Numbered from the stretch's first letter, positions 1 through 6,100 are shown. The stretch: 13,068 bases of DNA from DASUMP01 sp036277635 (GCA_036277635.1 DASUMP010000034.1:1-13068); one strand, 5' to 3'. Notes: generated from the letters alone by a model not told the origin. Numbers and translations: made by a program.

Positions 1-73
1 ACACCAGCGCGGCGACCGCCGCGACCGTCGACGTACCGGAGCCGCCCTTCGGCGACCAGAAGCACACGAGCAT
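1..73 (-). CDS. ParA/MinD-like ATPase (Ssd-type), N-terminus only
   Basis: Only the first 24 codons are inside the window; the gene continues past the left edge. The ATG at 73-71 follows a GGGAGGA ribosome binding site (84-78) by 4 nt. The peptide begins MLVCFWSPKGGSGTST; residues 9-16 (KGGSGTST) form the deviant Walker A motif of the ParA/MinD/CpaE family of membrane- or DNA-associated ATPases. The gene is divergent from a HAD-IB phosphatase, as septum-site-determining protein Ssd (Rv3660c) is divergent from Rv3661 in Mycobacterium tuberculosis, where tad-type pilus genes follow. By that analogy it is probably Ssd/TadZ-like, acting at the division site or in pilus assembly. The Walker A motif is seen directly; the subfamily is inferred from context. 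Confidence 0.8.
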   Translation of the reverse strand, partial: MLVCFWSPKGGSGTSTVAAVAALV

Positions 74-252
74 CCCGTCCTCCCGGGACCGGCGCGCCGG
101 CGCTGCAGACGAGCGGGCGCGCGCGAACTGACCCGGGGAAACGGAGGGGGGAGCGAGCGGACCGTACCGGTGGCGACCGTTGCTCGTCAAGGGCGCGCCG
201 GTCGATCTCGGTGCACCGCGGCCCACGCGACGCGTGCCGAGCCGGGCGACCG

Positions 253-258
253 TAGGCT
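253..258 (+). promoter_or_regulatory. Candidate -10 element for a leaderless HAD-IB mRNA
   Basis: TAGGCT fits the actinobacterial TAnnnT -10 pattern and ends 8 nt before the ATG at 267, so transcription would begin at or next to the start codon. No Shine-Dalgarno sequence precedes that ATG. No convincing -35 hexamer is visible. The rest of the 74-266 spacer holds the divergent Ssd-like ribosome binding site, a CCGGCGCGCCGG palindrome (89-100) of doubtful meaning, and nothing else recognisable. Confidence 0.4.
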
Positions 259-266
259 CTCGCGCG

Positions 267-1064
267 ATGCAAGCGGCGTTCTTCGATCTCGACAAGACGA
301 TCATCGCGAAGAGCTCGGTGATCGCGTTCGGCAAGCCGTTCTACCGCGAGGGTCTGATCTCGCGGCGCACGATCGCGCGCGGGATCTACGCGCAGTTCGT
401 GTACATGCTCGTCGGCGCCGACGAGGAGAAGATGGAGCGCATGCGCGAGGCGATGCTCGCGCTCACCAAGGGCTGGGACCAGCAGCACATCAAAGACATC
501 GTGCGCGAGACGCTGGAGGCGGTCCTGTCGCCGATCACGTACGCGGAAGCGCTCGAGCTGCTCGAAGAGCACAAGCGCGCCGGCCGCAAGACCGTGATCA
601 TCTCCTCGTCGCCGGTCGAGGTCGTCGAACCGCTCGCCGACTTCCTCGGCGTCGACGCGACCATCGCGACGCGCGGCGAGATCGACGCCGACGGCAAGTA
701 CACGGGGCGACTCGACTTCTACGCGTACGGTCCACACAAGGCCGACGCGATCCGCGAGCTCGCCGTGCGCGAGGGCCTCGACCTCGCCGGCTCCTACGCC
801 TACTCCGACTCGGTCACCGACCTCCCGATGTTGGAGATGGTCGGGCACCCGGTGGCGGTGAACCCCGATCGCGAGCTCGCCCGCATCGCGCGCGAGCGCG
901 AGTGGGAGGTGCGCGTGTTCCAGCGCCCGGTCCGCCTGCGTGACCGCATGCCCGCGCCGTCGACCGGCCAGACGATCGCCGCGAGCAGCGCGCTGGCGGC
1001 CGTCGGCACCGGCGTCGGGCTCTACCTCTGGCTCCGCCGGCGCGCCACGACCGCGCGCACGTGA
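267..1064 (+). CDS. HAD-IB family phosphatase with C-terminal membrane anchor
   Basis: A 265-residue haloacid-dehalogenase-superfamily hydrolase of subfamily IB (SerB-like). Motif I is DLDKT (residues 7-11, nucleophile D7 and acid/base D9), motif II is the SSS run at 113-115, the motif III lysine is probably K158, and motif IV is SDSVTDLPML (180-189, with D181 and D185). The helical cap lies between motifs I and II. A hydrophobic segment at about 236-256 followed by RRR suggests a C-terminal membrane anchor. The ATG at 267 is chosen because motif I begins only 6 residues later, as in the family; an upstream extension from TTG 180 adds 29 unconserved-looking residues. The stop overlaps the next start (GTGA). 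The family removes phosphate from small molecules such as phosphoserine or lysophospholipids; the substrate here is unknown. The divergent Ssd-like neighbour matches the Rv3660c/Rv3661 layout. Confidence 0.9.
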   Translation: MQAAFFDLDKTIIAKSSVIAFGKPFYREGLISRRTIARGIYAQFVYMLVGADEEKMERMREAMLALTKGWDQQHIKDIVRETLEAVLSPITYAEALELLEEHKRAGRKTVIISSSPVEVVEPLADFLGVDATIATRGEIDADGKYTGRLDFYAYGPHKADAIRELAVREGLDLAGSYAYSDSVTDLPMLEMVGHPVAVNPDRELARIAREREWEVRVFQRPVRLRDRMPAPSTGQTIAASSALAAVGTGVGLYLWLRRRATTART

Positions 1065-2026
1065 CCGACCGCGTCACCCTCGCGCACCTCCCGACACCGG
1101 TCGAGGAGCTGCCGCGCTTCGCGAGTGCACTCCACGGCGGACGCGGCCCGCGCATCCTGATCAAGCGCGACGACCAGACCGGACTCGCGCTCGGCGGCAA
1201 CAAGACTCGCAAGCTCGAGCGTCTCTGCGCCGACGCGCTCGCGCGTGACTGCGACGTGATCGTCACCGGCGGCGGTGTGCAGAGCAACCACGCACGCCAG
1301 ACCGCGGCGGCGGCGGCGCACCTGGGCATCGAGTGCGCGCTCGCGCTGGCCGGACGCGCGCCGGAGACGCCCAGCGGCAACCTGCTCCTCGACCACGTCT
1401 TCGGCGCGACCATCGAATACGCGGATGCGCCCGGCTACTACGACGCCGAAGCCGCCATCGAACAGCTCGCGGCGCGCCTCGCCGCCAGAGGACGGCGCCC
1501 GTACGCGATCCCCGTCGGCGGCGCGTCGACGCCCGGCGTGCTCGCCTACGTCGACGCGTGCGACGAGGTGCGCGCGCAAGGCGTCGACGTCGACTGGATG
1601 TTCGTCGCCGACGGCTCCGGCGGCACCCACGCTGGGCTGCTCGTCGGCCTCGGCGCGGGTTCACACACGCGCGTCGTCGGGGTCGACGTCGGCACCCGCC
1701 CCGACCTCGTCGACGCCGTCCCGGCGCTCGCGCGCGCCGCGGCGGAGGTGGTGGGGCGTCCGTGGCACGACGACGTGATCGTCGACACCGCGCACGTCGG
1801 CGGCGGCTACGGCACGCCGAGCGACGCCGCGGTGGAAGCGATCACGACGGTGGCGCGCACCGAGGGGATCGTGCTCGACCCCGTGTACACCGGCAAGGCG
1901 ATGGCCGCGCTGATGACGTTCGTGCGCGACGGCAGCATCGGTCGCGACGACACCGTGCTGTTCTGGCACACGGGCGGGGCGCCCGCGTTGTTCGCGCCCC
2001 GCTACGCGCGCCTCTTCAAGGACTGA
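1061..2026 (+). CDS. PLP-dependent D-cysteine desulfhydrase / ACC deaminase family enzyme
   Basis: A 321-residue fold-type II PLP enzyme. GGNKTRKLE (45-53) carries the Schiff-base lysine K48, SNH at 75-77 is the substrate-side motif, and GSGGTHAG (185-192) is the phosphate-binding loop. Near the C-terminus, DPVYTGKA has T277 where ACC deaminases have a catalytic glutamate, and FWHTGG has T304 where they have leucine. As I recall the family literature, these two changes separate D-cysteine desulfhydrase from ACC deaminase, so D-cysteine to pyruvate, sulfide and ammonia is the better call; a broader D-amino-acid lyase role is possible. Translation starts at GTG 1061, overlapping the HAD gene stop by 4 nt, so the two are co-transcribed and probably coupled. 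Cytoplasmic; no signal peptide. Confidence 0.88.
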   Translation: MTDRVTLAHLPTPVEELPRFASALHGGRGPRILIKRDDQTGLALGGNKTRKLERLCADALARDCDVIVTGGGVQSNHARQTAAAAAHLGIECALALAGRAPETPSGNLLLDHVFGATIEYADAPGYYDAEAAIEQLAARLAARGRRPYAIPVGGASTPGVLAYVDACDEVRAQGVDVDWMFVADGSGGTHAGLLVGLGAGSHTRVVGVDVGTRPDLVDAVPALARAAAEVVGRPWHDDVIVDTAHVGGGYGTPSDAAVEAITTVARTEGIVLDPVYTGKAMAALMTFVRDGSIGRDDTVLFWHTGGAPALFAPRYARLFKD

Positions 2027-2047
2027 GCGCCGCCTCGGAGCGGCGGA

Positions 2048-2122
2048 TCAGGCCTCGCGGACCTTGTACGCGACGAGGGCGCCGAGCGCCGCGAGCAGGA
2101 CGAGGAGCAAGAGCTTCTTCAT
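2048..2122 (-). CDS. 24-residue single-pass membrane peptide
   Basis: A very short gene that simple ORF calling would miss. GGAGGA (2133-2128) lies 5 nt before ATG 2122-2120. The peptide begins MKKLLLLVLLAALGALVAYK and ends VREA before TGA: two lysines, a hydrophobic helix of about 16 residues, then a basic tail, so a membrane-inserted miniprotein or an uncleaved signal-anchor. The start resembles the actinobacterial DLW-39 miniproteins (MKKLL plus a helix), but it is shorter and lacks the acidic DLW tail, so membership is only a suggestion. It sits between the PLP gene (convergent) and selC. The near-perfect ribosome binding site and the composition argue for a real gene; function unknown. 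Confidence 0.6.
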   Translation of the reverse strand: MKKLLLLVLLAALGALVAYKVREA

Positions 2123-2218
2123 CGGGTTCCTCCGATGGCCGGGGTCTCGTGGCCGAGCCTACCGAGTGGGTCGCGCCGCTGCTGGCGGGCCGTCTGGCCG
2201 CGTCCACGCGACGTTCCG

Positions 2219-2224
2219 TAGCGT
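2219..2224 (+). promoter_or_regulatory. Candidate -10 element for selC
   Basis: TAGCGT fits TAnnnT and ends 7 nt before the first base of the tRNA, which would give a very short or absent 5' leader. No good -35 is seen 16-18 nt upstream. Weak evidence; position is the main support. Confidence 0.25.
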
Positions 2225-2231
2225 GGCGCCC

Positions 2232-2325
2232 GGAGGTGAACGGGGTCTGGTGGCCCCCCTCGTCTTCAAAACGAGTGGGACGGGTCACCCCCGTCCGGTG
2301 GGTTCGATTCCTGCCACCTCCGCCA
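2232..2325 (+). tRNA. selC: tRNA-Sec (anticodon TCA), with encoded CCA
   Basis: The selenocysteine tRNA that decodes UGA. The fold can be drawn by hand. The acceptor stem has 7 clear pairs (2232-2238 with 2315-2321), then discriminator G2322 and genomic CCA. The D arm has a 6-bp stem (2242-2247 with 2252-2257) and a 4-nt TGGT loop, which is diagnostic of tRNA-Sec. The anticodon stem has 5 bp (2259-2263 with 2271-2275) and the loop CTTCAAA carries TCA at 2266-2268. The long variable arm has a 7-bp stem (2278-2284 with 2290-2296). The T loop is TTCGATT (2303-2309) with a 5-bp stem. Acceptor plus T stems total 12 pairs, against 13 (8+5) in the E. coli molecule; the eighth acceptor pair would be A2239-C2314, a mismatch. 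It lies on the strand opposite to both flanking genes. No selA, selB or selD is in the window. Confidence 0.96.
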
Positions 2326-2341
2326 CGCTCGACCCGGTGCA

Positions 2342-3064
2342 CTACCCCAGGCCGCGGCTGTCCTGCTTCAGCGCGGTGTCGACGCACAGCGCCGCCGCGA
2401 TCACGAGGCTGCGCAGCGGCTCCTCGAGCGGACGGTGGATCTGCACGACGTAGTTGTCGGCAGTCGTGAACATCGTCTTCGCGAGGCCTTCCCACGTCTT
2501 GGTGATGCGCGCGACCTCGGTGCCCGACGCGTCCTGCACGTTCCAGTTCCACGCGCGCCAGTTCTCGGCGTTCAGCGACGCGATGTCGTCGCCCCCGGCC
2601 GACAGGCCGAAGCGGATCTTGCCGATCATGTTGCGCTGCACGATCTCGCCGACCGGCGAACCGTCGGGCCGCGTGATCTGGAAGCGCGACTTCATGATCT
2701 TGCGCGGCCGAGTGAGCACGAGCCGCGGCTGGTGCTGCGCGTCGCGGATCTCGTAGTGGTGCGTCATGAACTGGTCGAGGCTGCTGACGAAGCGGGCGAC
2801 CTTCTTCAGCGTCGTCTGCCCGACCTGCGCGACCGAGCCGATCTCGGTGCCGTGTTGATCGAAGACCTTGTACTCGTTGGTGAGCTCGATGAGCTTCACC
2901 TTCTGGTTCACGACGAGCACCGGCTCCGCGAACAGGTCGCCGGCGCCGGTGCCCCCGTTCGTGGCACCGGCGCGGGCGACCTGGTCCTGGATGCGTTGCG
3001 CGTCGCGCCCGGCGTCGGGTGCCTGCCACTCGCTCGACGGTTCGTTGATCGGCGTGTCGCTCAT
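2342..3064 (-). CDS. LURP-one-related / phospholipid scramblase-like protein
   Basis: A 240-residue protein of the Tubby C-terminal/LURP-one/scramblase superfamily. Residues 1-45 are polar and probably disordered. From about 46 (PVLVVNQKVKLIEL) it runs as paired beta strands with the typical layout: tyrosine/aspartate hairpins (YKVFDQHGTEIG), KSRFQITRPDGSPVGEI at about 125-141, and EVARITKTW near 183-191. It closes with the conserved hydrophobic helix RSLVIAAALCVDTALKQ (218-234), which is buried inside the barrel in this fold rather than being a membrane anchor. Function in bacteria is unsettled; lipid or membrane-surface binding is the usual guess. It starts 25 nt after the stop of the anti-sigma-like gene on the same strand, so it may belong to that operon, but its own -10-like box and lack of a ribosome binding site suggest an extra leaderless promoter. 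Confidence 0.8.
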   Translation of the reverse strand: MSDTPINEPSSEWQAPDAGRDAQRIQDQVARAGATNGGTGAGDLFAEPVLVVNQKVKLIELTNEYKVFDQHGTEIGSVAQVGQTTLKKVARFVSSLDQFMTHHYEIRDAQHQPRLVLTRPRKIMKSRFQITRPDGSPVGEIVQRNMIGKIRFGLSAGGDDIASLNAENWRAWNWNVQDASGTEVARITKTWEGLAKTMFTTADNYVVQIHRPLEEPLRSLVIAAALCVDTALKQDSRGLG

Positions 3065-3071
3065 GGCGACG

Positions 3072-3077
3072 ACCGTA
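3072..3077 (-). promoter_or_regulatory. Candidate -10 element for a leaderless scramblase-like mRNA
   Basis: On the minus strand TACGGT (TAnnnT) ends 7 nt before ATG 3064, the spacing expected for a transcript starting at the AUG. No Shine-Dalgarno sequence precedes the ATG. The -35 position (TCTGCG at 3100-3095) is poor and falls inside the end of the upstream gene. Confidence 0.35.
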
Positions 3078-3089
3078 CAACGGCCGCGC

Positions 3090-3833
3090 TCAGACGCAGA
3101 GGTTCTGGGCCGAGTCGAGACCCCGGCTGCACAGCGAGCGGGACCTGCCGCTCACCACGAACCAGCCCGCTTCGCCCATCTGCACCGCGAGCTCCTGATC
3201 GACGCCGCTGACGGAGTCGTCGGGCCACCGCCGGTAGGTGATCTCGACGATCGCGTCGAGGGTGCTCTGCTGGCGCACGTTGACCCGGATCTCGATCGGC
3301 ACGTCGCCGCTCACCTCCGCGATCGTCCGCGCCGCGACCGCCTCGCCGGCCGCCTGGGGCGACTCCGAGCCGAAGCCGGTGTTCACCGCGTCCATGATCG
3401 CCTGCCACTGCGCGCCCTCGAGCGGAGCGAACGCAGTGGCGAGCACGCCGTCGTCGAAGATCGACGAGTTCGTGGCCACGGTCGTCGGCGGCGCGGTGGG
3501 CGGCACCGTCGTCGGCGGCACCGTCGTGGTCGTGGGCGCTGCGGTCGTGGTGGTCGGCGCGTCGGTCGTGCTCGTCGACGTCGCGTCGGGCGGGTCGACG
3601 CCCACGTCGAGACCTTCGTCGTCGGAGCTCAGCGCGACCCCGGCACCGATCGCGACCACGACGACGAGCGCCGCCGCGGCTGCGAGCACCGGCCCGCGTG
3701 ACACGAAGCGGTTGGGGCGCCCGTCACGGATACGGTCGAGTGCGTCGGGGCTGGGTTCGATCGCGCTCGCGTACGCGCCGAGCGCGTCGCTCACTCGCGT
3801 CTCGAGCTCGTCGTTGCGGTCGTCGCCGTTCAT
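3090..3833 (-). CDS. Single-pass membrane protein, probable regulator (anti-sigma-like) of the adjacent SigE-type factor
   Basis: A 247-residue protein with a cytoplasmic N-terminus of about 46 residues, a transmembrane helix at about 48-68, a Thr/Pro-rich linker (about 83-119, runs of PTTTT) and an extracytoplasmic domain to the end with two late cysteines (LCSRG...LCV). The start overlaps the sigma gene stop in ATGA, the usual layout for a sigma factor and its membrane-bound partner, so sequestration of the sigma factor and release by an external signal is the inferred role. The cytoplasmic part is short and has no HxxxCxxC zinc anti-sigma motif, so recognition would have to use a different small helical segment (about residues 8-40). 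An in-frame upstream extension exists inside the sigma gene but lacks support. Not assignable to a named family by eye. Confidence 0.75.
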   Translation of the reverse strand: MNGDDRNDELETRVSDALGAYASAIEPSPDALDRIRDGRPNRFVSRGPVLAAAAALVVVVAIGAGVALSSDDEGLDVGVDPPDATSTSTTDAPTTTTAAPTTTTVPPTTVPPTAPPTTVATNSSIFDDGVLATAFAPLEGAQWQAIMDAVNTGFGSESPQAAGEAVAARTIAEVSGDVPIEIRVNVRQQSTLDAIVEITYRRWPDDSVSGVDQELAVQMGEAGWFVVSGRSRSLCSRGLDSAQNLCV

Positions 3834-4360
3834 CGGTGCCCCTCCAAGCGCGCGGCCAGCGAGGCCATCGCGCGACTCGTGTGCGACTTGACCGAACCCG
3901 CGGAGATCCCGAGGGCGGACGCGATCTCGGCTTCCGAGAGCCCCGCGTAATACCGCAGCACGACGCACTCGCGTTGCCGTTGGGGCAACCGGCGCACCGC
4001 GTCGACGACGGCGCGCTGGTCGTCGTGCAGCACCGCCCCTTCGTCGGCACCGGGCGCGTTCGTCGGTGTCGGTCGGTACCGCATGGCGACCACGCGCCGC
4101 CGCAGACGCGACCGCGCCAGGTTCAAGACGATCGAGCGCAGGTACGCCGGCGCCGATCCTTCGTCACGCAGCGGCCACCGCTGGTACAAGCGCGCGTACG
4201 CCTCCTGCACCAGCTCTTCGGCCTCGGCACGTTCGTCGACCAGCAGCGCCGCCACCCGCAGGAGCGGTCGGTAGTGCTCGTGGAACAAGGCCACGAGCGC
4301 CTCGTCCCGGTCCACGACCGGCAGCGGCACGGCATCTGCGGTACTCACGGTGACCATCAT
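3830..4360 (-). CDS. ECF RNA polymerase sigma factor, SigE family
   Basis: A 176-residue ECF sigma factor with regions 2 and 4 only. Region 2 spans about 24-92 (FHEHYRPLLRVAALLVDERAEAEELVQEAY, then AYLRSIVLNLARSRLRRR for core and -10 contact). Region 4 spans about 118-172, with LPQRQRECVVLRYYAGLSEAEIA followed by a helix-turn-helix, ISAGSVKSHTSRAM, that would read the -35. This layout matches the actinobacterial SigE-family group that is often paired with a membrane protein. ATG 4360-4358 is directly followed by a second ATG; either could be used. Upstream in-frame sequence lies antisense to the GNAT gene and is not protein-like. The stop overlaps the next gene (ATGA). It probably directs a small envelope-related regulon; autoregulation cannot be judged from the promoter. 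Confidence 0.92.
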   Translation of the reverse strand: MMVTVSTADAVPLPVVDRDEALVALFHEHYRPLLRVAALLVDERAEAEELVQEAYARLYQRWPLRDEGSAPAYLRSIVLNLARSRLRRRVVAMRYRPTPTNAPGADEGAVLHDDQRAVVDAVRRLPQRQRECVVLRYYAGLSEAEIASALGISAGSVKSHTSRAMASLAARLEGHR

Positions 4361-4413
4361 CACCCGTACTGACGCCCACCTTGCGTCCCGGTTGTCACCG
4401 ATCCCCACGTCCG

Positions 4414-4442
4414 TTGAAGATCCTGCCCGACATACGCAGAAT
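4414..4442 (+). promoter_or_regulatory. Candidate sigma-70-type promoter for the GNAT gene
   Basis: TTGAAG (4414-4419) and CAGAAT (4437-4442) are separated by exactly 17 bp; each matches the consensus at four of six positions. A start near 4449 would leave about 11 nt before GTG 4460. The 4361-4459 spacer also has to hold the promoter of the divergent sigma gene, for which no clear pair of hexamers was found. Confidence 0.4.
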
Positions 4443-4459
4443 TTCGGTTCAATGGACGG

Positions 4460-5044
4460 GTGGAGACGCTGAGGTTCGAGCCGGTGACGGCAGCGCGGTG
4501 GGGCGATCTCGTGGAGCTGTTCGGGCCGAACGGGGCGTACTCGGGTTGCTGGTGCATGTACCTGCGCGAGTCGGCGAAGGACTTCGACGCGCTGTGTCCG
4601 AACGGCGGAGCCGGCAACCGCGACCGCTTGCGCGAGACCGTCGAGTCGGGGCGGGTGCCGGGCCTGCTCGCGTTCCTCGGGCCGCGACCCGTCGGGTGGG
4701 TGTCGGTCTCGCCGCGCGACGACTACGTGCGCGTGCTGCGCAGTCCCGTGCACAAGCCGATCGACGACGAAGCCGACGTGTGGGCCGTCGCGTGCTTCTT
4801 CATCGCCAAGGACATGCGCGGCGAAGGCATCGCCGACGCGCTGCTCGACGCGGCCGTCGCGCACGCGCGTCGCCAAGGCGCGCGGATCGTCGAGGGGTAC
4901 CCGATCGATCCCGGCGACGCGCGGCGACCGTCAGCCGAGATGTGGCGCGGCTCGGTCGATCAGTTCACGCGCGCTGGCTTCGAGGTCGTTGCCCGCCGCA
5001 AGCCGGCGCGTCCGATCGTCCGCCTCCACTGCGGGGCGGGGTGA
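4460..5044 (+). CDS. GNAT family N-acetyltransferase
   Basis: A 194-residue acetyl-CoA-dependent acetyltransferase. The acetyl-CoA loop is seen as DMRGEGIADALLDAA (118-132), an R-G-x-G/A type motif A, after a strand VWAVACFFIAKD (107-118). A GCWCMY motif near 29-34 is typical of an actinobacterial GNAT subgroup of unknown substrate, and a C-terminal beta strand (AGFEVVARR, 172-180) completes the fold. GTG 4460 is the best start: the nearby ATG at 4452 is out of frame and stops after six codons. No strong ribosome binding site precedes it. The gene is single, divergent from the SigE-type operon and convergent with the RpoD-like gene, with only 4 nt between their stops and no hairpin seen in that gap. 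Substrate cannot be inferred. Confidence 0.87.
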   Translation: METLRFEPVTAARWGDLVELFGPNGAYSGCWCMYLRESAKDFDALCPNGGAGNRDRLRETVESGRVPGLLAFLGPRPVGWVSVSPRDDYVRVLRSPVHKPIDDEADVWAVACFFIAKDMRGEGIADALLDAAVAHARRQGARIVEGYPIDPGDARRPSAEMWRGSVDQFTRAGFEVVARRKPARPIVRLHCGAG

Positions 5045-5048
5045 CGGA

Positions 5049-5987
5049 TCAGACGGCGAGGAGGTCGCGGGCGCCGGTGTCGGCGGAGGGGTGACGCAGC
5101 TTCGACATCGCCCGGGCCTCGATCTGGCGGATGCGTTCCCGGGTGAGGTTGAAGTACTCGCCGACCTCTTCGAGCGTGCGCGGCTCGCCGCGGTCGAGGC
5201 CGAAGCGCAGCGCGAGGATCTGCCGCTCACGCTCGTCGAGCGGGGAGAGCAGCTTCTCGATCTCCGCGGGCAGCAGCGCCGTCGCCGCGACTTCGAAGGG
5301 CGACTCGGCCGAACGGTCCTCGACGATGTCGCCGAGCTCGGCGTCGCCGTCTTCGCGCAACGGCTCGGAGAGCGACAGCGGCTCGGCTGCGAAGCGCAGC
5401 GCCTCGGTGACCTTGTCCTCGGGCATCTCGACTTCGGCCGCGAGCTCGGAGAGCGTGGCCGGACGGCCGAGCTTCAGCTCGAGGCGCGAGCGCGCCTTTT
5501 GCAGTCGCGCCAGCGTGTCGCCGGCGTGGACGGGCAGTCGGATGGTGCGCCCGGTGTTCGCGATGCCGCGCGTGATCGCCTGGCGGATCCACCACGTGGC
5601 GTACGTCGAGAACTTGAAGCCCTTGCGCCAGTCGAACTTCTCGACCGCGTGCATGAGGCCGAGGTTGCCCTCCTGGATCAGGTCGAGGAGCGGCAGGCCC
5701 GAGGCCTGGTACTTCTTTGCGATCGACACGACGAGCCGCAGGTTCGACTGCACGAACGTGCGCTGGGCCTCGTCGCCCTCACGGGCCACACGACGCAACT
5801 CGCGCTTCTTCGCGGGCGTGAGGTTCTTGGGGGGCTCGACCAAGACCTCGCGCGCAGCGTTGCCGGCCTCGATCTGTTGGGCGAGCCTGACCTCGCCCTC
5901 CTTGGTGAGCAACGGGTACTGGCCGATGTCCGTGAGGTAGAGCCGGACGAGGTCCTCCTCGTCCCGCTCGACACGCTCCTTCGCCAA
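5049..5987 (-). CDS. RpoD-like (group 2) RNA polymerase sigma factor
   Basis: A 312-residue sigma-70 factor with regions 1.2 to 4 and no region 1.1 extension. Region 1.2 is DLVRLYLTDIGQYPLLTKE (12-30). Region 2 is NLRLVVSIAKKY through FKFSTYATWWIRQAI (82-138), including -10 recognition and melting residues. Region 3 spans about 145-235, and region 4 is LDERERQILALRFGLD to the helix-turn-helix with LTRERIRQIEARAMSKLR (250-298). This is primary-like architecture, close to HrdB/SigA/SigB; length and lack of a long acidic N-terminus favour an alternative group 2 factor, but a primary role is not excluded. TTG 5987-5985 is chosen because AGAGGA (5999-5994) sits 6 nt before it. An in-frame ATG at 6071 would give 340 residues with a poorly conserved-looking extension. 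DnaA-box-like sites lie upstream. Confidence 0.93.
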   Translation of the reverse strand: MAKERVERDEEDLVRLYLTDIGQYPLLTKEGEVRLAQQIEAGNAAREVLVEPPKNLTPAKKRELRRVAREGDEAQRTFVQSNLRLVVSIAKKYQASGLPLLDLIQEGNLGLMHAVEKFDWRKGFKFSTYATWWIRQAITRGIANTGRTIRLPVHAGDTLARLQKARSRLELKLGRPATLSELAAEVEMPEDKVTEALRFAAEPLSLSEPLREDGDAELGDIVEDRSAESPFEVAATALLPAEIEKLLSPLDERERQILALRFGLDRGEPRTLEEVGEYFNLTRERIRQIEARAMSKLRHPSADTGARDLLAV

Positions 5988-5993
5988 CGAACG

Positions 5994-5999
5994 TCCTCT
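5994..5999 (-). promoter_or_regulatory. Ribosome binding site supporting the TTG start of the sigma gene
   Basis: AGAGGA on the minus strand with a 6-nt spacer to TTG 5987. It decides between this unusual start and the upstream ATG 6071, which has no Shine-Dalgarno sequence but is close to a -10-like box. Confidence 0.55.
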
Positions 6000-6013
6000 G
6001 TCCGGAAGGTGAC

Positions 6014-6022
6014 TGTGGATAT
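6014..6022 (-). promoter_or_regulatory. DnaA-box-like site (ATATCCACA)
   Basis: On the minus strand ATATCCACA differs from the TTATCCACA consensus at one base. It lies 27 bp upstream of the sigma gene TTG, inside its predicted leader, in opposite orientation to the two boxes at 6101 and 6121. Confidence 0.45.
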
Positions 6023-6074
6023 GCCGGGCGAACGCGGACCGGGTCCTCCCCCGTGACCCTTCCCCGTGCATGGT

Positions 6075-6081
6075 TACGATA
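6075..6081. promoter_or_regulatory. Overlapping divergent -10 elements (sigma gene / ABM gene)
   Basis: TACGAT (6075-6080, plus) and TATCGT (6081-6076, minus) share almost the same bases, within GGTTACGATACC. On the plus strand GTGACC (6053-6058) is a possible -35 at 16 bp. On the minus strand the -35 position falls at about 6098-6105 (A-rich, no consensus) and overlaps the DnaA-like box at 6101. Both match TAnnnT; use is inferred. Confidence 0.4.
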
Positions 6082-6100
6082 CCGGCGCCGTCAAGACACC

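Noticed and set aside
89..100. CCGGCGCGCCGG palindrome as an operator
   Set aside because: Such self-complementary GC words are frequent here (a similar GGCGCGCC lies at 192-199); no independent support.
180..266. N-terminal extension of the HAD-IB gene from TTG 180
   Set aside because: The 29 extra residues are Arg/Pro-rich without family resemblance; HAD motif I normally lies within the first ten residues, which fits ATG 267.
2030..2046. Terminator hairpin after the PLP gene
   Set aside because: CCGCC/GGCGG makes only a 5-bp stem with a 7-nt loop and no T run; too weak in this GC content.
2027..2122. The small membrane peptide as a selenoprotein read through its TGA
   Set aside because: The codons after TGA run antisense into the PLP gene with no recognisable downstream motif, and no convincing SECIS hairpin was seen.
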